Source of the DNA: Pseudomonas parasichuanensis
Lineage (GTDB): Bacteria > Pseudomonadota > Gammaproteobacteria > Pseudomonadales > Pseudomonadaceae
Assembly (NCBI RefSeq): GCF_021601385.1
Contig: NZ_BQHO01000004.1
Span: forward strand, 62,001 to 126,000
Length of the DNA: 64,000 nt
Direction: 5' to 3'
The position numbers and the translations under genes are program-made. Shown here piece by piece: positions 37,372 through 46,857 of this stretch. The notes under the pieces were generated by a model. The model ran no database searches. It was not told the DNA's origin and was given only the letters and a program-made list of their open reading frames with translations. Within the stretch, counting starts at the first letter, position 1, and the number at the start of each line of letters is the position of its first letter.

Positions 37372-38292
37372 TTATTTACGCAGAATCTTCAGAGTCGCTG
37401 AGAGCCTGCTATCCGCTCGAACGTGCTTTATTAAAAAAATCAAATGCCTGATAGGCATGAGTATCTTGGCTATTCGACTCGGCGCGTATTTCCGTCTAAG
37501 AACCCGCATCTCATCAACGCCATTCTTAATGTATTCACTACTCGTTTTTTGCTCTTCGTGGACACGAAACCCGCCAAGGAAATGAGGCGCATGAAAAAAA
37601 TGCGCTCCGCAAGTCATGAATTTCAGCAGCAGGTCCCAATCCAGTGCAAATGCTAAACCAGCATCCAATCGCCCACCGACTCGCGTCCACAACTCACGAC
37701 GCCAGAACAGTGTCTCCTGGGGAATGTAGTCAACATGGCGCAACAACTCACCATCATGGCCTGGCAGTACCCAGCGACCAACTATATTGCTCTCTGCGTC
37801 TATCAGCACGCGATTACCATAAATGGCGTCAACTTCAGGATATTCTTGAAAGATCTGAGCGACGTAAGCCAGGGTCCCTGGTAGTAAAACATCATCAGAA
37901 TTTAAAAACGCCATGATCTCGCCGCGACTACGGGAAAACCCACGATTTATAGCATCGGCCTGCCCCTGATCGCTTTCCACATAGAATCTGAAACAACTGG
38001 ACAACTCAGCCGTCAATACATCAAGCGTACCATCTGTAGACTCATTATCTTGAACAATATATTCAAGATTAGAATACCCTTGAGACAATACACTGCGAAT
38101 GGTTTCACCGATGAAACCACCCTGATTGTATGACGGGGTAACGATTGATATCAGCGGTAGCGAATCAGGGACTTTCGCCTGCAACACTTGATCAACCAAC
38201 TGGTAGTGTACATTGCCTTGTTGCAAAACGCCGAGCTTTATACCTAACAGCGTCCGAACCCGAGCACCTAGCGACCTATTGCCTGCCATCAT
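37372..38292 (-). CDS. GT2 family glycosyltransferase
   Basis: This 306-residue GT-A enzyme has [47 protein letters not shown] and [17 protein letters not shown] at 38292 (GGAAAGCTGAG just upstream) follows the Wzt stop closely; a longer frame from 38343 would overlap wzt. It lies between the exporter and gmd and should take part in chain assembly. Confidence 0.85.
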   Translation of the reverse strand: MMAGNRSLGARVRTLLGIKLGVLQQGNVHYQLVDQVLQAKVPDSLPLISIVTPSYNQGGFIGETIRSVLSQGYSNLEYIVQDNESTDGTLDVLTAELSSCFRFYVESDQGQADAINRGFSRSRGEIMAFLNSDDVLLPGTLAYVAQIFQEYPEVDAIYGNRVLIDAESNIVGRWVLPGHDGELLRHVDYIPQETLFWRRELWTRVGGRLDAGLAFALDWDLLLKFMTCGAHFFHAPHFLGGFRVHEEQKTSSEYIKNGVDEMRVLRRKYAPSRIAKILMPIRHLIFLIKHVRADSRLSATLKILRK

Positions 38293-38293
38293 C

Positions 38294-39673
38294 TCAGCTT
38301 TCCGTACAGATTCTAGCAGTGGAGTCGACTCCAGCAATACCATAGAAAGGTTGTGCCTGGTATCCCATATGTCCCAGCGGAATAATAGAGAAACTGCTAC
38401 CACCGGTTACAACACAATGACGCGAAGATGTTGATTCAATTTCTGCCATTGTAACGCTTTCGATATTGCGATGCAGCGCTCTGGGCCACGTTGCGAACCC
38501 TATGTCCAGTACATATTCTCCGGCTGCAAATGCCAGGGGAACATCAAACGAGGCACGTATGATATCCCCTTTTCGCAAACGAGTAGGCACGGGAGCCGCG
38601 CACTGACCTGAGTTTTTGCCGTGGATTACCACGCCGCGATCTGTACGGAGTACAAAACCAACAACCGGTGTTTCAAGAGGCTCATGCACGAAAAATTCTG
38701 CATAGATTCTAAGTTTCTCGAACTGCCGGAAAACTTGACGTGCCTCGTCAAACTCATCGGTCGTGATTAACTTAGTACATGTCACCATCCCGTCACCCGT
38801 TTGCTCGCGAGAGGACATGTCCACGCCCGCGTGCTCAGGCCATAGGAAACGGGCACCAGAAGGCGCTTCGCTCGGGTCTTCCAGATGCTCTGCCTTCTGA
38901 TTCAAACGCTGTGCATCCTCGCTCAGCATCTTCTTTGCGCTTATATGCCCCAACGCATAATAGCGATTTATCGCCTCTGCAGCATCACCCTGATAGATGA
39001 CACTTCCATGATCAAGCAGCAACACTTCATCACAATAATGCATCACATCATCCATGCTGTGCGTGACCAAAATCACCGTACATCCACGTTGACGCAATCT
39101 CTCCAAACGCTCATAGCACTTGAGCCTGAAAAATATGTCGCCTACCGCCAATGCCTCGTCGACAATCAAAACGTCTGGATCAATGCAGGCCTGCACTGCA
39201 AATGCAAGGCGTACAAACATACCGCTAGAGTACGTTTTAACGGGAGAATCGATAAACTCCCCAATATCAGCAAATGATTCAATTTCAGGGAAAATCTTAT
39301 CGAAGTCTTTTCCAGAAACCCCGAGAATCTGCGCATTTAGCCTGGCATTTTCACGGCCTGTGAATTCAGGATTGAAACCCGCACCCAACTCTAAAAGCGC
39401 CGCGACACGACCATACACGGTGACATCGCCAGTCGTAGGCTTAAGTATCCCACTGATGATTTGTAACAGAGTAGACTTTCCGCTACCGTTCTGACCAATA
39501 ATACCGAAAAAGCTACCGCGACGAATTTTCAGAGACAGGGACTTCAGCGCTGTGAACGTTTGCTGCTTCCGCTGGCGCCCTAACAATAGCCCTTTGACAC
39601 GGTGCAAAGGACTTTTGTACAGATCGTACAGCTTAGAGACATTTTCGACACTGATAGTGTAATCAGAGCACAT
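38294..39673 (-). CDS. wzt: O-polysaccharide ABC exporter ATPase with C-terminal substrate-binding domain
   Basis: This 459-residue ATPase has Walker A GQNGSGKST (60-68), YSSGM (148-152), LIVDEA (169-174) and His205. After about residue 285 it continues with a beta-rich domain (KLRIYAEFFVHEPLETPVVGFVLRTDRGVVIHG, FAAGEYVLDIGFA) of the Wzt C-terminal type that recognises the modified non-reducing end of the chain. It overlaps wzm by 11 bases. Confidence 0.93.
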   Translation of the reverse strand: MCSDYTISVENVSKLYDLYKSPLHRVKGLLLGRQRKQQTFTALKSLSLKIRRGSFFGIIGQNGSGKSTLLQIISGILKPTTGDVTVYGRVAALLELGAGFNPEFTGRENARLNAQILGVSGKDFDKIFPEIESFADIGEFIDSPVKTYSSGMFVRLAFAVQACIDPDVLIVDEALAVGDIFFRLKCYERLERLRQRGCTVILVTHSMDDVMHYCDEVLLLDHGSVIYQGDAAEAINRYYALGHISAKKMLSEDAQRLNQKAEHLEDPSEAPSGARFLWPEHAGVDMSSREQTGDGMVTCTKLITTDEFDEARQVFRQFEKLRIYAEFFVHEPLETPVVGFVLRTDRGVVIHGKNSGQCAAPVPTRLRKGDIIRASFDVPLAFAAGEYVLDIGFATWPRALHRNIESVTMAEIESTSSRHCVVTGGSSFSIIPLGHMGYQAQPFYGIAGVDSTARICTES

Positions 39674-40478
39674 CGGCAAACCCTGAGCGCATTCTGTGGA
39701 AGACAACGTAGCCAACTGCCGCAGTAACAGCCGCCACGATCGCATAACTCCCTAAGGCCAACCAATCGATACTATCATGAGAGAAGATCAACGTACGCAC
39801 CGTCTCCACAGGAATCGTCAAAGGGTTAATATTTAGTAGCCAGCGGAAAGCCTGAGGCACCATCTCTGCAGGGTAGCATATTGGTGCCGTAAAGAGCATT
39901 ATCGTCGCCAGACTGGTCGTCAACTGCGGTAGATCCCGAAAAAACACCCCCACCGCAGAGAGCAGCCACCCTAATCCAACGGTGAGAATAAACAACAGCA
40001 CCAGCGGAATTGGCAACAACAATGCTTGTAGTGGCACGGCGCCAGAATAGTAAAGAACACCAACTAATAGAATACCAATCCCGAAAATTACCCCTACAGC
40101 AGTACTTGCAGCCCCTACCAGAGGTAGAATCTCCAGAGGAAAAATGACCCGCTTCACATATGAGGTGTTACTCACAATTAATGACGGCGCGCGCACTAAC
40201 GTATCTGCAAGTAAGCCATGCAGGAGAATGCCGCAAAATAAAAGCAACCCAAACGGGACATCGCGTCCATCTGGCGTTTGAATGCCCCAGCGAGCGCGCA
40301 GCACAACCTGAAAGACAAACCCGTACAATAAAAGCTGAAGCAAGGGTTGGCCAACTATCCATAAGCTGCCAAGCACGGAATTTTTGTAACGCATAGAGAT
40401 ATCGCGGCGCGTCATCTCAAAGATGAGCCCGCGATTTCTTACGATTGAGCGAATACCACTGAATAGCCCTGTACCCAC
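39663..40478 (-). CDS. wzm: O-polysaccharide ABC exporter permease
   Basis: This 271-residue ABC-2 permease has six hydrophobic helices. Typical motifs are MTRRDISMRYKNSVLGSLWIVGQPLLQLLLY, ERF-like RVIFPLEILPLV and WLLSAVGVFFRDLPQL. It is the partner of the Wzt immediately downstream and forms the membrane channel for the cluster B polymer. Confidence 0.93.
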   Translation of the reverse strand: MGTGLFSGIRSIVRNRGLIFEMTRRDISMRYKNSVLGSLWIVGQPLLQLLLYGFVFQVVLRARWGIQTPDGRDVPFGLLLFCGILLHGLLADTLVRAPSLIVSNTSYVKRVIFPLEILPLVGAASTAVGVIFGIGILLVGVLYYSGAVPLQALLLPIPLVLLFILTVGLGWLLSAVGVFFRDLPQLTTSLATIMLFTAPICYPAEMVPQAFRWLLNINPLTIPVETVRTLIFSHDSIDWLALGSYAIVAAVTAAVGYVVFHRMRSGFADVL

Positions 40479-40488
40479 GCGCTACCTC

Positions 40489-41637
40489 TCAAGACCCGGA
40501 GGTGTTCATGACGGAACGAACGACACCCATGAAGGAGTCGGCGAATTCTTGCTGACAGCGTCTGTAGTCAAGCTCTTTACGCACCGGCGGCACCTTTGCA
40601 TATTTCTCGATGAGCGCAGCTAAGGCCATCGAGTCAGTAGCATCAAAAAACTCAATATTCTCATTAGCCTGCTCTACATTGGCAGGTATGCGAGAGGCGA
40701 TAACGTACTGAGAAACCGACTTTGCGTCCTCAACTACTGTCGACCACCCTTCGAACAACGACGGCTGAACAATGCTTGCTGCGCACTTGAAGATCACCAT
40801 TTGATCTTCGCGGGGGATAAACCCTAGAAAACGGACATTGGATGCCAAACCCAGTCGCTCAACTTTTTGTCGAAGTTTAGCTGTGTGCTCCGGCGCACGG
40901 TGATCATGCTCCTTCCCTGAGAAAGCTACCACAACATCAACGCCGCGATCCTTTAGTAACTTCACTGCATCAATGACGGTTTCATGATTCTTATGAATCC
41001 AGAACTGATTCGGGCAATAGAAAAAATGCTCCGGCAGATCATATCGACCCAAGACACTCGAAGAATCCAAAGATGGAGAAAGCGGTTCGAATGTTGCAAA
41101 GTGCACTACATGCTTTTGAACGCGTGCTTCTGGATAGAATTCTTCAAAATCGAACTGCGCTGCGTGACTACTGAAAACGAGATGTCGAAAACCATTAAAA
41201 TAGGAGCGATGTTGTACTTCTCTAGCTTTTAGCTCGTCCTCGCTAAAGAAACTTGGCAACCGCTTATCCTGAAAGTCTGGAATCCAACAGGCGGTCTGCT
41301 GATGCTTGCTATCAATCGGATAGGGATAGATCAAATCAAAATGCAGCTTTCTTTTCCATAAACGCGGCACCAACCAAGAAAGCACCTTTATCCTTCGAGA
41401 AATTCCACCATCAACCCCCTCAATCAATTCAGGCCTAATCCAGTTAAGGCGTGAATAGCCCGTTTCTTTTTTAATGAAATCAAATGACGCCTGCGAATGA
41501 CAAATAATCCATACGTCAGGCTGTTCATCACTACCTATTAGATTCAAAGAGCTAACGAGATTTTTAATGTAATACGTACCACCGATCCAACTCTCGTCAT
41601 AATTGAAAGGAATGCCAATGACCGGACGCTTCAACAC
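40489..41637 (-). CDS. GT4 family glycosyltransferase
   Basis: This GT-B protein of about 382 residues has IPFNYDESWIGGTYYIKNL, FSSHAAQFDFEEFYP, CPNQFWIHKNHETVIDAVKLL (donor-domain start) and the LFEGWSTVVEDAKS acidic motif. The start is uncertain: GTG at 41637 and TTG at 41634 both follow a GGAGG, while an ATG at 41655 lacks a ribosome site. It lies in the cluster B core. Confidence 0.8.
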   Translation of the reverse strand: MLKRPVIGIPFNYDESWIGGTYYIKNLVSSLNLIGSDEQPDVWIICHSQASFDFIKKETGYSRLNWIRPELIEGVDGGISRRIKVLSWLVPRLWKRKLHFDLIYPYPIDSKHQQTACWIPDFQDKRLPSFFSEDELKAREVQHRSYFNGFRHLVFSSHAAQFDFEEFYPEARVQKHVVHFATFEPLSPSLDSSSVLGRYDLPEHFFYCPNQFWIHKNHETVIDAVKLLKDRGVDVVVAFSGKEHDHRAPEHTAKLRQKVERLGLASNVRFLGFIPREDQMVIFKCAASIVQPSLFEGWSTVVEDAKSVSQYVIASRIPANVEQANENIEFFDATDSMALAALIEKYAKVPPVRKELDYRRCQQEFADSFMGVVRSVMNTSGS

Positions 41638-41659
41638 ATAACCTCCAACAACCATCGAT

Positions 41660-42553
41660 TCAGAGCGACTTCAGCCAAATAGCAACATGTTCCAGGCCGG
41701 CGTTAAGATCAACCTGGGGGACAAAACCAAGACTCTTAAGGTACGAGACATCAGCTTGCCAACGAGTAGGATCTCCCGCGCGTTCAGCACCAGAAAATAC
41801 AACGTCCTTATGCACTCCAAGGGCACTCAACAAGGTAGTAGCGGCATTTTTGATTGTGGTCGACGTGCCGCTGGCAACGTTCACCGCACGCCCATCAAAC
41901 TCTCCACGAGAAAGCAGCACATGCAAGGCCTGAGCGATATCAGCCACATAGATGAAATCCCGTGTTTCTTCGCCCGTACCAAACAGCTCGACCCGAGGGC
42001 ACTCTATAGATTTTTTGTAAATATCCCAAAAAATCTGTTTTCTTAGATTAGCACCGTAAGCCGAGAATACCCGCAAGGATATGGTTTGCACGGAAAACAG
42101 CCGAGAATATTCAAGACAAATTTCCTCAGCGCTCCTTTTGTGCCAACCATAAGGGGATAAAGGCTCAAGCTTATCGCACTCTCTAATCGGCAAACTACTA
42201 GATGGATTGCCATAGACCGCCGCGCTTGAAAAGTGAACGAATTTTGTACGAGGCGAAACGATACGAATCGCATCAAGCATTTGCGCAATGCGCACTGTAT
42301 TTAACGTATAGTCATGCAACGGACTTACGAATGATTCGGGCACACTAGCGGCGCCGGTGCAGTTAATACAAACATCGCACTGTGCAATTCTGAACAACCC
42401 TTCAAAGTCCGGACTGCACGGATCAACACTAAAGTAATCACCATCCCCCACTAACGCAAGGTCAGCACCAACAACCTGATGGCCCAAGCCTGATAAAAAG
42501 TCAGCGATATGTCGACCAATAAACCCGTGAATTCCAAGAACTAAAACTTTCAT
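41660..42553 (-). CDS. NAD-dependent epimerase/dehydratase (extended SDR)
   Basis: This 297-residue extended SDR has LGIHGFIGRHIADFL (NAD loop), VHFSSAAVYG, LSPYGWHKRSAEE (Tyr-x3-Lys) and TRDFIYVADIAQALHVL. These enzymes act on nucleotide sugars, often as 4-epimerases or reductases. Substrate and product are not clear. It overlaps the trifunctional gene by four bases. Confidence 0.82.
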   Translation of the reverse strand: MKVLVLGIHGFIGRHIADFLSGLGHQVVGADLALVGDGDYFSVDPCSPDFEGLFRIAQCDVCINCTGAASVPESFVSPLHDYTLNTVRIAQMLDAIRIVSPRTKFVHFSSAAVYGNPSSSLPIRECDKLEPLSPYGWHKRSAEEICLEYSRLFSVQTISLRVFSAYGANLRKQIFWDIYKKSIECPRVELFGTGEETRDFIYVADIAQALHVLLSRGEFDGRAVNVASGTSTTIKNAATTLLSALGVHKDVVFSGAERAGDPTRWQADVSYLKSLGFVPQVDLNAGLEHVAIWLKSL

Positions 42554-44988
42554 GCCTCAGCCTTTTTCTTCTGGACTATGTATGTATACGGGCGGCCCGC
42601 TATCTGCCGCTCATCAAAGCTAGCCACCGTTTGCTCAGAGTGAGGGAAATAATTTATTGGACTATCAGCAAATTTGTATTCTTTTACCAGCGCCAGGCCT
42701 GCCTTATCAATGAAGTCACAGTACTCCTCTCGACGATACGCATTCTCCCCTCCGGTGTACCGGTGGAACGGATGGTTTGCCAAAAAGAATTCCATATCGG
42801 CATCATCAAATACCACATGCTCTCGAACAAAAAACGCAGTCGCATCATCCTGCATGAGAGTGCCAATTTTTTTCAATGCAATCACAGGGTCTCTAAAGTG
42901 ATGAACGACCTGACGACAGTAGACGATATCGTACAACTCCGTCGCGCTCAGTAATTCGATCGGCAACGGCTCAATTTTAACGCGATCAACTACTGTCACA
43001 TCGATTTGGGCCGCTGCAAGTTCCAGCAGTTTTCTAGCGGCACCAACCCCTACAATCTCATCGGTGGAGGGTTCGGCAAGAGTTACATGGTAGCCAGACA
43101 ACGCGAATGCAATCGCCATTACCCCCCCCGCCCCACCGACATCCAAAACAGATCTCGCGTGCGGTGAATGCTGCCTAAACTCATTGAGCGTTTGAGTGAA
43201 CTCTTCTGTTGCCATATAGCGACGAAGTGAACCCATAAGATCGGTGTGGAGATAGGATTCAATGAGCGTTTTCTCTAGACTGGGGTCGCCCTGAGCCGCT
43301 TGAATAATTTCCTCCCAGGCCCAACGGTCTCGTGGAACGAAACTAACAAACCGCGCCGGGGATCCTGCATAAACACAGAACGGAGCAACATCACGAGTCA
43401 CCATAGAGCGGGCCCCAACAACGGACCCTTTGCCGATGCGAACGCCTTTGAGGATGACAGACTCAAAACCAACCCAAACATTGTCCTCAATGTAAATCGG
43501 CGCCGAGGCTACTTGCGACCAATCCTTGTAAGCCCCCATCCGGCCCGCATCAACACCGACCTTCCAGTCATAGGCGTCATTGGCTCTAATGTCTGGATCG
43601 AGCGAATGCGCGTTCGAGTCCATAACTGTGCAATCCCATGACAGCATCACATTGCTACCAATGTGGATACCTCGTTCTTGAGCGCAAATAAACTTACAAC
43701 CGCTACCAATGGAACTACGCTCACCAATTGTGACAGACCCTATACCACGCTCAAAAACAAAGGTTCCGCCAACATGGCTATAGTCACCCACTTTGACATA
43801 CGGCCTGTTTTCCACACTAACCCGAACATCGATGTAAATCGGTTCAACTCGAACCCCTGCACCAGCACTGAGGAATCGATACCCGCTAGCATCTATCCCC
43901 AAATGCCGCGCTGGATTTAACAAAAACTGTTTCAGCGACTGCAACCGCCCAACAATTCTGTGCACTACAGCTTTCTTGATCCGAGCAATGAGACGCCGAG
44001 CACCGGCGCGACTATATTTCATTCGAATTCGCTGCGTATCAAGCGCTCTACCGATTACAGAAGGATCCTTACTGCGAACAGCTTTAGCAAACAACTGACT
44101 GGACCAATCCCCGTGCTTTTCACCGAACTCAAGGTCTTCTGGATCCATGTCCTGATGAAGACGCTCGATAAATTCTTGCTGGTAGGGTGTAGCAACATGT
44201 GCCGAAAAGAAATTTGCTGGCAATATATAACCTGCGACGATAGGCGCCAGTTTTTCGTACTGATTGAAACGCTTAAACAGCTCAAGACACAACTTGCGCA
44301 CAACCAAAAAATCAAACGCCTTTTGATCGTTAGTCTTTGTGGTAGATGTTGCACGCTGATAATAAGCATAAGTTATACCCGCATCTACGTAGACACGCGC
44401 GGCCGTCAGCATCAAGTGTATCGCGAATGGGTGATCTTCGTAGAAAACACCGTGGGCAAAAGTGATGTCATGCTTTATCAAATGACTACGCCGGGCAATA
44501 AGACGCCAGGGCGGAGTATTCCAGCACGAAATAGCAGCGAAATCACCAGCATTTTCTGTTGGGCACAGAACCTTGCCCGCCAAATGTTGGGGCACCAAGC
44601 TCGAAGGCACCGCAGGCTGATGGTCAAATACATATTCAAAGTTAGTAACCAAAACATCGGGATCGATTTGTGACAACAATCGGCTCAAGCGAGGCAAAAC
44701 GCTTTGAAGCAACCAGTCATCACTATCTACAAACCAGACATAATCGCCACGCGCCAAGGCGAGGCCGTTAGAACGTGCTGCACCTTGCCCGGAGTTTTCC
44801 TGATAGATTGTTTTTATCCGACCGTCCAACCGGAGATATTCTTCGATAATCTCTTGCGTACCATCCGTAGAGCCATCGTTTACAACAATAATTTCGTACT
44901 GGTCATAGGGCTGCTGCAGTATCGAATCAAGACATTTCTTCAGACTAGCCTGAGAATTATATGCTGGAATAATGAATGAGATTGACAT
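42550..44988 (-). CDS. three-domain GT2 - hexapeptide acyltransferase - methyltransferase protein
   Basis: This 812-residue protein joins three activities. Residues 1-300 are a GT2 with FIIPAYNSQASLKKCLDS, VNDGSTDGT (36-44) and FVDSDDW (86-92). Residues about 395-550 are a left-handed beta-helix acyltransferase (IGERSSIGSGC, IGSNVMLSWDCTVMDSNAHS, GKGSVVGARSMVTRDV, AGSPAR). Residues about 585-812 are a SAM methyltransferase with motif I VLDVGGAGG (615-623) and YDIVYCRQVVHHF. ATG at 44988 follows the upstream stop. It may add a residue, acetylate it and methylate it; the methyl could be the end signal read by the Wzt C-terminal domain. Confidence 0.85.
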   Translation of the reverse strand: MSISFIIPAYNSQASLKKCLDSILQQPYDQYEIIVVNDGSTDGTQEIIEEYLRLDGRIKTIYQENSGQGAARSNGLALARGDYVWFVDSDDWLLQSVLPRLSRLLSQIDPDVLVTNFEYVFDHQPAVPSSLVPQHLAGKVLCPTENAGDFAAISCWNTPPWRLIARRSHLIKHDITFAHGVFYEDHPFAIHLMLTAARVYVDAGITYAYYQRATSTTKTNDQKAFDFLVVRKLCLELFKRFNQYEKLAPIVAGYILPANFFSAHVATPYQQEFIERLHQDMDPEDLEFGEKHGDWSSQLFAKAVRSKDPSVIGRALDTQRIRMKYSRAGARRLIARIKKAVVHRIVGRLQSLKQFLLNPARHLGIDASGYRFLSAGAGVRVEPIYIDVRVSVENRPYVKVGDYSHVGGTFVFERGIGSVTIGERSSIGSGCKFICAQERGIHIGSNVMLSWDCTVMDSNAHSLDPDIRANDAYDWKVGVDAGRMGAYKDWSQVASAPIYIEDNVWVGFESVILKGVRIGKGSVVGARSMVTRDVAPFCVYAGSPARFVSFVPRDRWAWEEIIQAAQGDPSLEKTLIESYLHTDLMGSLRRYMATEEFTQTLNEFRQHSPHARSVLDVGGAGGVMAIAFALSGYHVTLAEPSTDEIVGVGAARKLLELAAAQIDVTVVDRVKIEPLPIELLSATELYDIVYCRQVVHHFRDPVIALKKIGTLMQDDATAFFVREHVVFDDADMEFFLANHPFHRYTGGENAYRREEYCDFIDKAGLALVKEYKFADSPINYFPHSEQTVASFDERQIAGRPYTYIVQKKKAEA

Positions 44989-44989
44989 A

Positions 44990-45940
44990 TTAATAATTCT
45001 CACTCCGAAGGCGGAAAAGACGCTGAATTTTACGCAACACCCGCACTGTTAATGAGTTACCCAACCGACTTACTCGCACGCCGCCGGCCTCCTCAATTGT
45101 AGCGCCAGAATACAGTCCAGTCGCGACGGCCTGTGCAAGCATTAAATTGTCAGAATTTCTACCCAGTACGTCTGCTACCTGAGAGTCATCAGTCCAACGC
45201 CTAACAGCCTTGAAAAGTGTTTCCGCATCATCAAGTGAGAGACCAGGGAAATTCGAAGCTATCACCGCGTAGGTTTCAGCCATTATAAGTTCGTCATTTA
45301 CCGACGAAGTACCACACAGACTGAAATGAACCAGCGGCTTGTCAATACGGGCGCAAGTACAGCCCATTCGAATAGACCGGTGCACCCAATCTGCATCAGC
45401 ACAAATCTTGTAATTCAGGTCGTATTTGCCAACGCTCAAGTATGCGCCGGAAGTCACAAACATACTGTTGTGACAAAATGGGATTCCACTGACCAGTGCA
45501 CCCACGCCGTAATGCTCATCCACGCGAAGTGTAGCAACTCCCTCAGGGGACTCTAACAATGCACCGCCAGCAACGATATCGGTTTTAGAAACCATCCAAG
45601 CATCATGAACTGCTTGTAATGCGCCTATAGCCAGTCGGTCATCCGAACCGATTACACAGATGAGGTCGCCAGTGGCGTTTGCCACGCCCTTATTAATGGC
45701 ATCATAGATCCCTTGATCCGGCTCACATATAATCTTCAAGTCCAGACCACAAAACGACCTAGCAATCTCAACTGTATTATCGCTAGACAAACCGTCTACA
45801 ATCAAGACTTCTAAATTTGACCAAAATTGGCTGCGCAGCGACTCTAGTGTCAACAACAAGGTTTTCGCCGAGTTGAACGTTGGCACAACCACACTAAACC
45901 GCGTAGAGTTATTATTAACGACTGGCATCGACACGACCAT
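44990..45940 (-). CDS. GT2 family glycosyltransferase
   Basis: This GT-A protein of about 316 residues has FSVVVPTFNSAKTLLLTLESL, LIVDGLSSDNTVEIA, CVIGSDDRLAIGAL (metal site) and NYKICADADWVHRSI. ATG at 45940 is preceded by GAGGAAT; a start at 45928 or 45979 is possible. It is the first clear gene of cluster B core. Confidence 0.83.
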   Translation of the reverse strand: MVVSMPVVNNNSTRFSVVVPTFNSAKTLLLTLESLRSQFWSNLEVLIVDGLSSDNTVEIARSFCGLDLKIICEPDQGIYDAINKGVANATGDLICVIGSDDRLAIGALQAVHDAWMVSKTDIVAGGALLESPEGVATLRVDEHYGVGALVSGIPFCHNSMFVTSGAYLSVGKYDLNYKICADADWVHRSIRMGCTCARIDKPLVHFSLCGTSSVNDELIMAETYAVIASNFPGLSLDDAETLFKAVRRWTDDSQVADVLGRNSDNLMLAQAVATGLYSGATIEEAGGVRVSRLGNSLTVRVLRKIQRLFRLRSENY

Positions 45941-46310
45941 ATTCCTCGCAAACAACTGGTTGATAACCAGACGCAACAATAAAAGCGAAAAACGCTCCCT
46001 CCGCCCTGCTAAATGGACTCTCTATATGGAGCACATGATAATCGCAGCGATCTATTTTGCTCACATCCCCCTCGTAACGCTTTCGCGTGATCGTACTACT
46101 ACGCTTGGGCTGCAGCATCTTAGATGGTTTGTGACTGCCGGGAATGTTCACGGCGTGTGCTTCCTTCCGCCCTGCCGCCTCCAGAAAAGGCCTCTCGGCC
46201 GCATTCGTGCAATCTGAATATCTTAAGCAAGCAGCAAGCATCCGTCCCCTCAGAGATGTCAGTGAGCACTCACTGTTCGCCTCACAAAATATGGTTACAG
46301 GAATCACCAT

Positions 46311-46857
46311 TCATCATGCCTTTTGAAAGTAGCTCCAGGCGACTGCACTCAGCTTGCTGATCTGACCTCTGTGGCGGCGAGCTGGCTTCTGAAAGCTACA
46401 GAACATACACCATAGCGCTAGGATCTTCATAGCGCTATCGACCGAAGGCTAGCGCCAAAAGGGCTAGAAATGCGCGCCTTCAACCGCAACAACTCTTAAA
46501 CGGCTCACCACAACAATCAGCACAGAAATAAATATCACCACCCGTACCAATGACTCTACTGAACGACGCCAACACTAAAAACAATGCTCAAACAACATGC
46601 ACTTTCGCATGACGCCCCCTCCTTACAGCCCCATCGCGGTCGCTCGATCCACCCTACATAAATTCCTTCGCTCGACTGCGAAAAGACCAGCTCACAAACT
46701 TCGCAAGGCGGGAAGCTTAGGCCTCAAACAACTAAGTTCATAGGGAGGCAACCGACCTATCTATGACTGCAGGACGAAAGCCCTGCCCCTTTAGCGATCG
46801 CCATGCACCATTATTGATAAATGGTAGCTCCCAGGGCGATTGAAAGTCGCGTGCCCC
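46311..46857. other. gene-free AT-rich region upstream of cluster B
   Basis: This 547-base stretch between the WbpW-type gene and the cluster B core contains no frame I can support. A small palindrome (ACCATT/AATGGT, about 46807-46826) lies near its right end. A weak 131-codon frame to its left (45915-46310) is not convincing. It probably contains the promoter of the cluster B core transcript, but I cannot place it. Confidence 0.35.

Noticed and set aside
45915-46310. 131-codon minus-strand frame upstream of the GT2
   Set aside because: It overlaps the GT2 start, has no recognisable domain, no ribosome site and an unusual composition. It could be a decayed gene, but I cannot support it.
46800-46857. 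JUMPstart-like GGTAGCTCCCAGGGCG on the plus strand
   Set aside because: It is on the wrong strand for the minus-strand genes and only partly matches.
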